From Amoebophrya sp. A120 (taxonomy: Eukaryota > Sar > Dinophyceae > Syndiniales > Amoebophryaceae), in contig CAJINV010000012.1 of NCBI GenBank assembly GCA_905178155.1, positions 181,271 through 245,270 of the forward strand: a stretch of 64,000 nt of DNA, given 5' to 3'. This document shows positions 54,850 through 64,000 of this stretch, in pieces. The notes beneath the pieces are model-generated. The model ran no database searches, was not told where the DNA came from, and worked only from the letters and a program-made list of their open reading frames with translations. Both the position numbers and the translations under genes were made by a program. Position 1 is the stretch's first letter, and each line of letters opens with the position of its first letter.

Positions 54850-57640
54850 ATCCTAAGACGGCGCGCGGCGCCATTCTCTCCGGTGGCCCAAGTACGGCCG
54901 GCGGGTTAGGCTATTGGGAGCGGCGCCCACGGACACCTCTTAGGCCCAACACACCTTCGCAGCAGGCAACGAACGGGCGCTGCTGGCAGGCTGCCAGCCT
55001 GGGTGGCCGCGCGCCAAATGCCGAGCGCCGACCGTGAATCTACCAAGGCCGACGCGCCCAGGCCCGGGGGCCTGCGCACTATATTATATGGCGCACAAGG
55101 ATCCGGGGCTAGCAGGTAGGGCTATCAATCTCACTCCCGCGAAGCAAGATACGCGGCGCCAGGCATGCACTTTGAGCCCCCCGCCCCTCCTGCAACTAAC
55201 GGCGACCTGCCACGCCACGCGCCCGCCCCTGCATCGGTCTGCTTCAGCCAGTTTGTAGCAGCGGGCACGGGGGGCCCACGCTGTGCGGCTTACCGACTGC
55301 CCCCGCGGAATCGCGTTGCGATGGATTGGGCGGTCCCAAGAGGCCCGCGGCAGCTAGGGCGCAAAACACTGGGCGCGCCTGCATTGGCCCCCAGGAGTGC
55401 CAAAGACGCCCGCCCGCGCTCATCTGCCAGCCCGCCTTTTCTATCTTTCTATGCATCCATCGAGGCTGACCCGGCCGCCTCCCGGCGATGTGCCAGCCTG
55501 CCGGCCCCCGGCACTGGCCGAAGGAGGGGGCCAACAAGCGGCGTCCGACGCTAGTCAGTCTGCCCAGTTGGAGGGGCGGCCCCCCACCCGTCTGGCAGCC
55601 CCGAGCCTCCTTGTGCTCACTGCAACTCGCCCCAAGGCCAAGCGCCCACACTCTACGCCTGCCGGGGCGGGCGGCAGGCTGGCAGGTGTCTGTCAGGCCG
55701 GAGGGCGCTCGCCTTTGCGAAAATGTTTTTGCGCCTTCCTCCACCCCCTTTCTGCGAAGACCCGGCGGGAAGCGGGGCTGGGCACATGGATGCAGGCATG
55801 GGCGCCCGCCATTCCCCCCATCCAACCATACATCGGAGGGAAGGTGGGCGCGGCGGCCGCGGGCCGACGCCCACTGACTGGGGTTGTAGGCTGGCTGAAT
55901 GAAAAGGGCGGGCGCGGGGGCGGCAAAGCTAACAAAATAAATGAAACTAACACGACTGCCCAAGGCCCTCCGTGCGTGCGCCTCACTTAGCTGACAGACA
56001 AATGCAACGGGCTGCGGGCGCAGTTCACCCGACCATCAACAACTGACTCACTGCGGCCGGCCTGGGGCTGCGCCCCCCCACCAAGTGACTCACCTGGCGC
56101 TGCGGCTTCTCTTGCTTCATGCCGGGAATTTGGGAGCACTGGCGCCTGGCTGCAAGTCGCTTTTGGGGGCGCGCGATGGCAATAATTCTCTGCCCGGGCC
56201 ATAACGTTCGCCAAGGGTATCCGCGCGGAGGATCCTGCCACTCTGCCTCGACAAAAAAGTGCTCCGCTATTCCCTCGAGCCCAGCCACTTCGAGCCCACA
56301 CTGCATCGCCTTCAACCTTGTTAGCGGGGGCGGCGGCGTGTTTTGCGTGCTATGCCTGGGAAAAAAGTATACGTGGCCGCACTTGCGTCGCTGCCGGCTG
56401 TGGATAATACTTCGCCGCCTGCGGCTTCCGGAGCCGTCGCACACAAGCGCCACGCCTTGACTTCCCCGGAGGGTGGGCACAGCTATAAGCATTCTGCCAC
56501 GGCCGGCGCTTTCAACAGGGTGCGCGCAGCGTGCGGCCCTTCCCGAATGCGCTGCGGGCACCCTGGCAGACTGATGAAGCAACAGGCAAGGCGTGCGCAC
56601 CTGCGCTTTTCTAGTTTACATGCTGGCTGCCACGCTACTTTTTTGCCCGTTCGTAATGGACTGCGTTGTAAATCGGCTGAACGAAACGGCTAAAAACAAG
56701 CTTGTTCAATGCTGCAAGGTCTTGCGCCATCTGTATTCCGGTAAGGGTGTGGCTGCTTCCACTCAGCTGATAAGGGGCCGGCACAACGCCAGCGGGGCGC
56801 CCGCCGCCGGGAGCGTTCTGCGCCTCACGGTTTTTTACGACGCGACACCCTTTGGCCAAAATCCAAAACGTCGCTCTGCACCGTGTATTCGGTCCGTAGC
56901 AAAACTGCGACCATGTGAGTTTGTTGCACTCAGGATCAGGCAGCGAGGAGAGTGCGCCCGCTATCAAATCTGAAAACGGCGCGCCACAGGACGCTTATGT
57001 TTGCCGCAATGCCATATGTGCACAGCCACAGGCGGCACACGCGCGACACCCCAGTCGGGCCTTGTTTTTCTATTGCGGGCAGAAACACCCATGCAAAATT
57101 TGACCCGCGGTCCACCACTTCCTGTCCTTACTGATGCCTAAAAAAAGCGGCCCGCCTGCGAACACAAAGATCCAAAAATAACGCGGCAGGGGGGGGCGCC
57201 ACCGCAGAAAGCGCTCTCGCCTGCGCATGGTGGTACGCGATGCAAGCGAGCAGCCCAGAAGGCCGGCTGGGGCGAGCTGATTTGGTGAGCGCATCCTGTA
57301 GGTGCCTGCCGGGTTCACTTCGGATATGGGATTTTTCCACGAAGGCTCCCACATCATGGTCTGCACCCCGGTGTCCGCTTTCAGTACTAGGTTTGGTGCG
57401 CCCTATGAAAGTGAAAAGCGCTGCGCCCGACAAAACTGCAAAGGCGTGTCCCCCCGCGAAAGGAAATACCAACTGGCATCGCGCTAAGAGCAAAGCTGAC
57501 GGAGTGCCTGCTGGCTATCTAGACGAAAATGAAAGGCTTTCGCACGTCGCATGTCCGCATTGCAGTTGCGCATGCGGTGGCTGTCATGTCCCCTGGATAC
57601 GCAAACTGTTCATGTAAAGCAAGCAGGCGACATAAGTGCT
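54850..57640. other. GC-rich island, no supported gene
   Basis: Same character as 50640-54300. Candidate frames such as 55963-55244 and 55397-55990 overlap each other on opposite strands and are Pro/Arg/Gly-rich. Nothing recognisable. Confidence 0.5.
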
Positions 57641-57712
57641 AAGCATGCTCCTTCATTATACATAGGGTCCATCTAAAATAAAAATAATGCCACTGTCGCG
57701 CGTCTGTTTTAA

Positions 57713-60200
57713 TTAAGTGAAGGCCAAACCAGCTCTATCTCCCCGCCCCTGCAAAGAAACGCGTGGAACGCAAAGTAGAACAAGCACGGCGTCTGCGGTG
57801 CTCGCATTTCTTTTCATTTTCATACGGACCGCACCACCCTCCATCCCCTCGTCCCCGACGGCCGTTTTCTCGGGCGCGCCTTCATCCACATCGCCCTCGT
57901 CTTTTTCCCCCTGGCCGTCATTGTGCTGGGCGGGGTCGCCGCGCTGCTCCGGGTCGGCCGCGCGCTCTTTGGTAGCGAAAAGGGGGCCAGCTGCTTCACC
58001 GCCCCCGATGTGGCTTGCCTTCGTACGGCGGCCCCGGTCTTGCACATCCCCGGGCCCCTCTACCTTCTGGGCGAAGCCGGTGCCGCTGCTTTCCTTGGGC
58101 AGCTGTTGTAGTAGGTGCGTTGACGGCGCTTGTTTCTCATCATCCTTGAGAAACTCGAACGGGGACGCAGTTGCGCTGCCACTCTCGCTGCTTTCCACCG
58201 GCGCCTGTGTGGGTGGTTTCGCATCAGGACCTGCGGGGCTGTGCTCTTCTGGAGGCCCAGCGTGCTTGTCACTGCCAATGCCCCGCGTTTCGTCGTTCTT
58301 GATTTCCGTAGCCTTCTTCTTTCCCGTCGCCTCCTTCTCCAATACAGTCGAGGCGCTTGCTCTCTCGTCATCCACTATCACAGGAAAAAGCGTTAACGTT
58401 AACAGAATTTGTGATGCAGCAACGCATCACAAAACGTGCGCAAATTTGTCATGCATAGCATGCATACTAGGCAAATTCTGTCATGCATATCTGCAACCTA
58501 TGAAAACCGTTAACGTTAACACTTTTTTGTTGGATATCCACGGTTTCCTTGCTATAATCGTTCGAAGCAGTAGAAGACGAAGCGGTGTTCTTAGACGAAG
58601 ACGAGCTGCGCCGTTTTCTCCGCCGTCGCTTTCTCGTTTTACTCGCGCCCGCCTGCTGTCGCGCCGCGTTGCGCCCTGACAAATCCTCTGGAAGCTCCAC
58701 ATGATTCGCCAAGCCCGGGTCGTCGAGTAAATCCCCACTTCCACCAGATATTGGGCTGCCGGCACCCTTGTTGCCTTTGTTCGGCCGCCGGAGAGTTATT
58801 CTACAGAAAAGCAATCCCATACATTACCAGTGGAATAAAGTAAATCTACATTTGCGCTTCGGTAGTATTTGGTGCCATTCTTATATTTCTGTCATTGAGA
58901 ACTACGCGTTTTTTTTCTCGTGCCTCTGCGTCTCTATTTCTCTTCTGCTGCCAATATCTAGCATCACAAACTGAATGAACTCCCATAACTTCGCTCTGCA
59001 TGGCAGAGAGTTGCTTGCTTTTTTTGACAGGACGTTAGCAACACAAATTTCATTTTTTTCTGATTCTGGGATAGGAGTTTCTTCGCTTTTCTGTTTGATA
59101 ACCGTGCCACTCGTCTGGAAGAGAGCGCAGCCGGATCCGTACTTCAGTGCCACCCTTACGCCACGGCTTTTCGGCAACGGACACGAGTTTGCGGATGGTT
59201 TGTGATAGGTCGGGCGGGCGACTCGGTGTTCTTGCTGTTTGTTCTGCGCCGAAAGAACTTCAACATCTTCGTGCTGGATTGCACTCTGCTGCTCGTCGGC
59301 TGCTACAATAACCACAGAAGTAGATGATCGCCGCGCGCAAGAAAAGGAGGAGGTGCCGACTTGATGACCGCCGCCGGGCTTCTTCTCCGCTTCGTCGGCG
59401 AGCGGGTGCTCGGTTGCAGTTTGTGCGTCCGCGCTCGTAGGAACGGCCTTGTTTCCATTTTTGCCCCGCCCGTTCTTCCGTCCGCCGCCCGTTTTTTTCC
59501 CGCCGTACTGGCAGTTCTTCTTACCGGAAGCTTTACTTATGCATTGCAAATATGTCTGGGTCTGGAACAGCACTGTGAGACCTGTATTGCTGAACTCGCA
59601 TACCCCTGAACTCTGTGATGCATGTTGTGGAATAGCGCCAGTCCTCTGACATGCAAACACACGACTTCTCATGCGGGATCGATAGTTACGCACAATATAA
59701 CCGCTCAGAAATTTCTCATGCGTGGCTGCGTATTGGAGTCACTTTCTGACGCATGGAGCAGCATCACAAGTTCCCAGACCCAGACATTATATTTGCAGTG
59801 GATATTGCCGCTACGCTTGCGGTTTTTCCGACGACGATTCCGCCTCGGGCCCGCTCGAGCTATCATGTGCAAAAATATCTATCGCACTCGTAGCAATTGC
59901 AGCCATGCATGACAAATCTGGTTTTTATAGCTCATTCAGCATTACAAATTCCATTTTTTCTTAAGGAAAAAATTGCATTCCTATTTCTACTAGTACGATC
60001 ATACTTTTGCAATGCATACGAACCGAACATCGAAGACGCTTCGTCATCTTGATTTTTCGAAGGATTCGACTCTGCCCGGTTTTCTTCTTCCGCGAGGGTT
60101 GCTACAGTGGGGAAAATCTTTCTCCGTCAGTACCTGATCATACAGATTTTGATGTAATAAATCAAGAGCATTTGCAGTTTGTCATGCGTAACGTGACCAC
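57713..60200 (-). CDS. Lys/Arg/Ser-rich protein, array copy 3 (likely decaying)
   Basis: Exons match the other copies: about 60200-60019 (LAEEENRAESNPSKNQDD), about 59860-59805, 59537-58902 and 58820-57713, the last split by a copy-specific introner (58376-58536). The first exon is shifted by an indel against copy 2. The stretch 58600-59009 is identical by eye to unit 1. The C-terminus (DEGMEGGAVRMKMKRN) matches copy 2 in position. Confidence 0.5.
58376..58536. mobile_element. Introner, family G, specific to unit 3, perfect TSD tccac
   Basis: 161 bp, ends tatcacaggaaaaagcg / acttttttgttggata with gttaacgttaac in both arms, flanks tccac/tccac. Unit 1 (near 36500) reads tcgtcatccacggtttcc with no insert. 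Confidence 0.5.
59538..59804. mobile_element. Introner, family B, array copy 3 (shared)
   Basis: 267 bp, flanks ttact/ttgcc, orthologous to 37327 and 48132. Confidence 0.5.
59861..60018. mobile_element. Introner, family A, array copy 3 (shared)
   Basis: 158 bp, flanks cgagc/cgaac, orthologous to 37661 and 48468. Confidence 0.5.
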
Positions 60201-60850
60201 GAGCTTCGTCCCGAACCTTCCCCACCGCTGCTGCCTCATTGATATTAATAAGGGTTTGCAGAGTAAGTATCTAAAGCGATTGTTTGAAGATGTTCCTAGT
60301 AGCTCTTCATCACACCATTTGCAACCGCTGGACTCAGTTCCAAGTGTAACCCCTGCGCATCAAGGGAAGTTGTCTAGATGAATAATCCGCCATCATAAAG
60401 TGTACAAATAGAATTATCCTGAACCTGAAATAGTTAAATTCCGCCCTTACCTTTGCTCGACTCTGGTTGCTACAGTGGGGAATCTGTAACTTCGCCAGGT
60501 CTTCTTCTTCAGCGAGGGTTACTGCAATGGGGGATAAAATCTCCGTCAGTACTACCTGATCATATAGATTTTGATGTAGATCAAGAGCATTCGCAGTTTG
60601 CCATGCGTGACGTGACCACGAGGTTCGTCCCAAACCCTCCCCACCACTGCTGCCGCATGAATAAGGGTTTGTAGAGTGTATAAAGCGATTGTTTAGAGAT
60701 GTTCCTAATAGCTATTCATCACACTAGTTCCAACCGGTGGCCTCAGTTCCAACTGTAACCCTTGCGCAAGGGACGTTGTCTAGAAGAATGATCTTCCTCA
60801 TAAACTATACAAAGAAAATTATCCTGAACCTGAAATAGGTAGAATCCGTC
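60045..60850. repeat. Local tandem duplication within unit 3
   Basis: About 60045-60430 is repeated at about 60465-60850: both contain gttgctacagtgggga, tcagtac...ctgatcata and the exon reading LHQNLYDQV. The second copy (60633-60500) is open as ALDLHQNLYDQVVLTEIL. Units 1 and 2 have one copy. Confidence 0.5.
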
Positions 60851-62180
60851 CTTACCTTTCCTCGACTCTGGTTCCGCTTGTAGAACCTTGTAGCTCCACT
60901 TGCTTCCACAACTCACCCCGTTCTTTAGCGAGTACTGCAGGCAGAAATTGCTTTGCACACCTCGCGATTGAACTTGCAAGGCAATCTGGATTCGTTCTTT
61001 GAAAATCAAAAAAAAATGTTTGTAAATATCGTTGAAAACAAGTAAAAAGCAAAAAGTGTTGGAGGACTAGAGGATTGAAAAAACGTCCTTTCGATTGATA
61101 GAAGTACGGTATCTGCAAATAATGTAAGTAAGGACTCCCGTCGGGATACGACGACAACGAAATTAATAGTGTTCAACAAGCGATCGCAATTTTAATTCAT
61201 ATATTCCTATTCGTGCTTAGATGAAGAAACTCTTTCTCTACTTTGCAGCTTGGCGGGGGACAACGAAAGCGTATTCAAATATAATTATAAAATGTTGGTC
61301 GTGCTGCAGTGGGAAAAAATGTTTCTTTGTGTTTCGCAAAAAAAAAAACAAAAAGTATTTGATATAGTGCGAACGCAAAAAGTGCTGAGATTCTGCAAAT
61401 TGTGGATGTGAAGTTGGTCGGCTGAGTGATGGCAGAGGACCAACGGAGGATATCCGACATACACAGCGTCAACAACCTGCGAAGAAATGAAATGATCGCA
61501 CTACTTTGCAATGTATGAGTCAGTCCCAGTCGCTGTTGGCAGTGAAACGTATTAACAAAGGACGACGCTTCAAAAATCACAAGAATTCCATGGTATTTTT
61601 TCTTTTTAAACACCACGATATACAAGAGCGGTTTCCAGAACGACGAGTTGTGACCGACTCTAACGAAAAAAATGCACGAATTTCTACATACTCTCTACAC
61701 GCATCCAGTTCATTTTTAACATTTTCTTTGCTCGCCGAACCAGTGCTTTTGCCTTTAGAGAGAGGAACGACAGGACGAGTAGTCACCGAGAACGTAGCTG
61801 TAGGGCTGTTTTTTGGACGAGGACGACGAAACAACTACTCCTCGCCACACACGAAGACCGACTTTGGGCGGGAAGCAAAAACCTGCATAACACCGAGGAC
61901 GCGAGGCTTTTTCGGTTTTTCATCCACTGTTCTTGTAGTTCATAAACTATCACTACTGCGATTACGAATGAATGGCGCAGGCTTAAGCTGAAGTCAGACG
62001 AAGCGCACATGGCAGATAGACAGATGAGGTTTATAGATACTTTTTTATCGTGCTTCAAAACCACAATTAAAATCCTCAACCTAAAAGACCGAAAAACGAA
62101 CCCTGTCTTGAACAAAACCGATGACTGCAGACAGGGAGCCGGCTGAAAATGCGCTCGGCCGGTTTACAAGGTTATGTTGC
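60850..62180. repeat. AT-rich block of tandem unit 3
   Basis: Homologous to 38000-39540 and 48880-50400, closest to unit 2. Contains minus frames 61625-61275 and 61834-61577 (TTRPVVPLSKGKSTGSASKE). No intact conserved gene shown. Confidence 0.5.
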
Positions 62181-62205
62181 TCGACGTCCAACGGGCGTGC
62201 TTAAG

Positions 62206-62570
62206 TGGTGCTGGAAAGAACATGCAACACTACACAAAACAAAAGCACAACATCAGACCGCAGAAATCTTGCAATCCTTCGTATGTGTTCTACAGATCCG
62301 GTATCGACGGTAATCGTGTAGTCTACAGTTTTTTCTGGCGCGCCGCAGATGCAGCTCCAACTACGTCTGCTGGTGCTGCAGTATTATACTTCAGCATCAC
62401 AAACTAGTTGTACTTCTTTTTGGAACTGCGTCAAAGGAGGTTTTTTGTCATGCACAAAAGCGAAGATGGTGCATGTGCAGGAAGCTGGAGTGCAGGTATA
62501 CATTGACAAAAACAGTTGCTCGTTACCCTGGACCAAAGATTCGCTCCGCCCATACCTCAGGTGAAGAGCA
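62206..62570. repeat. Segment shared with 39836-40195
   Basis: Begins tggtgctggaaag and includes a minus frame with YGRSESLVQGNEQLFLSM. In unit 1 it is cut at 40195 by the ATPase-copy junction; here it continues into different DNA. Confidence 0.5.
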
Positions 62571-62688
62571 GCCAAAAGACCGTTTCGCGGCTATCGTACG
62601 AAAAAACTGCTATTTCACTGATGTTAACCGATTTTGGTTTTGCATGAAATTATAAAGGTTGGACTGCCCAACGAGGTCCTTGTTCCGC

Positions 62689-62975
62689 CTAAGGGAAAAC
62701 TTCGCAGCTTAAAATCCGCTGTTTTGCATTCCTAGCAAGACGGAGACAAACCCATCTCAACTTCTGTGCTGCAGGACATGCTGCATTTTCGAATCCGAAA
62801 GTTACCACAACTGAAGCAGTTTTTCCTATACGATAGCCGATGTTCAGAGTCGAGTGCCACCAGTCGTCGGGTAGCCACAATGCTTCGTCTTCATTTTGCG
62901 TGCACATTTGAATCGTCGCCAGTATCCTGGAGAAAAGCGTGCCTGTACCCGTTTCAGATGGAAGATCTGGGAAAA
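62689..62975 (-). CDS. JmjC-like C-terminal exon
   Basis: After a possible TAGCAG acceptor the frame reads IFPDLPSETGTGTLFSRI, then ALWLPDDWWHSTLNIG and SVVVTFGFENA, ending at a stop at 62689. The (V/L)P-x-x-WWH-x-x-LN pattern is typical of the second iron-binding His in JmjC/cupin-like 2-oxoglutarate oxygenases. The first half (HxD motif) is not in this exon. It may be the 3' end of the gene whose exons start at 63986. Confidence 0.5.
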
Positions 62976-63139
62976 TCTGCTACGGCTACGCAGGTTCGAA
63001 AATTGATTTGCAAACTGCGTAGGACAAGCCTGAACCCGATGCAGTGCGGTCTTCTCTTCGTGCTTTTTATCGATGAAGACTTCGCTACATTTTCTATATT
63101 CTGATTGATGGAGGTTGGCAAATTGCGAAAGAGCAACAC

Positions 63140-63255
63140 GAGTTGTTAAAAAGGCCCTCCATGCCTACCAGCATGCAACCAGACTTGCACTTGCTTCATA
63201 TGACAATCCGCATGACAAATTTACTGTCGTGGGCACGTTTTATTTCCACAGGATA
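63140..63255. mobile_element. Introner, family C, right end only
   Basis: The right end gggcacgttttatttccaca plus ggata and a gcatgacaaat word are clear. No matching left end was found, so the element is diverged or interrupted; 63140 is a nominal edge. Confidence 0.5.
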
Positions 63256-63986
63256 GCGGAGTCTTTATCTTCTTGGTCGTAGAACCAGTTGAAGCTCGAC
63301 TTTTCCGGGTCGAAGGGTGCATCTATCAATTGCAAATATGTCTGATTCTGGAAGATTCTGAGACTTGTCATGCACGTTTTGCATGAGTCATGATATCTGT
63401 GACGCGTGCCCTAGCATCACAGATTTTTTGAGGGCTTCTTGATGCATATTCCGCATGACAAATGCCTTCTCCGCGCAGGAAAAATTGCACTCCCTTTGCT
63501 GCTCATGCAATACAGATTTTTTTGGAATCCAACTGCAGCATCACAAGTTGCATCCTTCCAGACCTAGACATATTTGCAATGCATAGGATCGACGGGTTTG
63601 CTATTTGCAGCGGAGGAGGTGAAAAGGGGTTTCTTTTCCACGTGTCGATGTCCTTGGGGATTCAGATTGTCCTGCTTGGTAGAAGTGGTTTTTGCAGCTT
63701 TCATCGAGTTGATCTTGTGATCCTGAAGTTGTAGATCCTCTTGGTCTTGTTTCGTCGCGGAAGCGACGACTCCTCCAGCCAAGTCCCCACTGTTCATCGC
63801 AACGTCGAAAAGATCAGACTCGGTTGACCCGCCGTGTCGCCTAGCTCCTCCGCGTCGCCCCGTTCTCGCCAGTTCTTTCCGGTGCGCTGCTGCTGCTGCT
63901 GTTGACGGGGAAGTGCGGCTGGGAGCAGGAGAAACATGTTCCAGGAGGTCCACCTGTTCTGTACTGTCACCAGTCGACTCCTGCAC
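63256..63986 (-). CDS. 5' exons of a Ser/Thr/Lys-rich protein, possibly joined to the JmjC-like exon
   Basis: Exon 63986-63586 (starting MQESTGDSTEQVDLLEHV, with AAAAA and RRGGARRHGG stretches) joins across the introner at 63324 to 63323-63256 (PFDPEKSSFNWFYDQ, DKDSA). A family C introner end (ggata at 63255) follows, so the gene continues to lower coordinates, probably toward 62975. The true start may lie beyond the window. Confidence 0.5.
63324..63585. mobile_element. Introner, family B, TSD gcatc/ggatc
   Basis: 262 bp, ends tatcaattgcaaatatgtct / catatttgcaatgcata. Excision joins NSKPVD to (A/P)PFDPEKSS in frame. Confidence 0.5.
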
Positions 63987-64000
63987 TGATCTCGCGCCCA

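Noticed and set aside
51000-57600. Many overlapping frames of 60-240 codons
   Set aside because: High GC removes stop codons in every frame; no motif, no paralogue and no codon pattern favours one, except the NCQ fragment at 54341-54841.
1-64000. CRISPR arrays, bacterial operons, rRNA or tRNA genes
   Set aside because: The spaced repeats are TIRs of introners, not CRISPR repeats; no ribosome-binding-site pattern or RNA gene core was seen.

Overview
This window is eukaryotic nuclear DNA, most likely from a dinoflagellate-type protist; an Amoebophrya-like (Syndiniales) parasite is my best guess (inference). The reasons are long genes cut by dozens of short intron-like mobile elements (introners) with terminal inverted repeats (TIRs) and target-site duplications (TSDs) and no GT-AG ends, very few ordinary GT-AG introns, a degenerate CCCTAAA telomere-like tract, and no bacterial or organellar gene order. 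Introners of this kind are known from Amoebophrya and some other protists. I could not run a database search. No rRNA, tRNA, CRISPR or spliced-leader gene was seen.

Layout. (1) 1-19,520, minus strand: one giant gene for a P5B-type (ATP13A-like) P-type ATPase, running off the left edge just after its DKTGT phosphorylation motif. About 29 exons are separated by about 26 introners of some ten TIR families and by one clear and one possible GT-AG intron. Deleting each introner plus 5 bp (one TSD copy) restores one open frame at nearly every junction I translated. (2) 19,521-20,808: a small unassigned reading frame. (3) 20,809-32,249: an 11.4-kb mobile element with symmetrical TIRs (45 of 46 bp identical at the tips; decayed homology out to about 485 bp) and a perfect 5-bp TSD, aaccg. 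It carries about five genes of unknown family, one with a possible PD-(D/E)XK nuclease motif. (4) 32.3-62.6 kb: a three-unit tandem array with a period of about 11 kb. Each unit has a gene with an NC(Q/E)-x-F motif (papain-like fold suspected), a Lys/Arg/Ser-rich gene and an AT-rich block. Unit 1 also holds a partial copy of the 5' end of the ATPase gene. GC-rich islands (about 33.6-35.3 and 50.6-57.6 kb) lie between. (5) 62.6-64 kb: minus-strand exons, one with a JmjC-like WWH motif.

The main biology is intron creation. Paralogous copies inside the window supply both filled and empty sites, so several introners clearly inserted after the duplications. The 5-bp TSD, the TA-type ends and the in-frame excision are shared by families with unrelated TIR sequences. 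The 11.4-kb element has the same TSD length and is a candidate relative or mobilising partner, but that link is inference only.

[Form note: the original answer gave no confidence values; every 0.5 under features is a placeholder required by the schema.]
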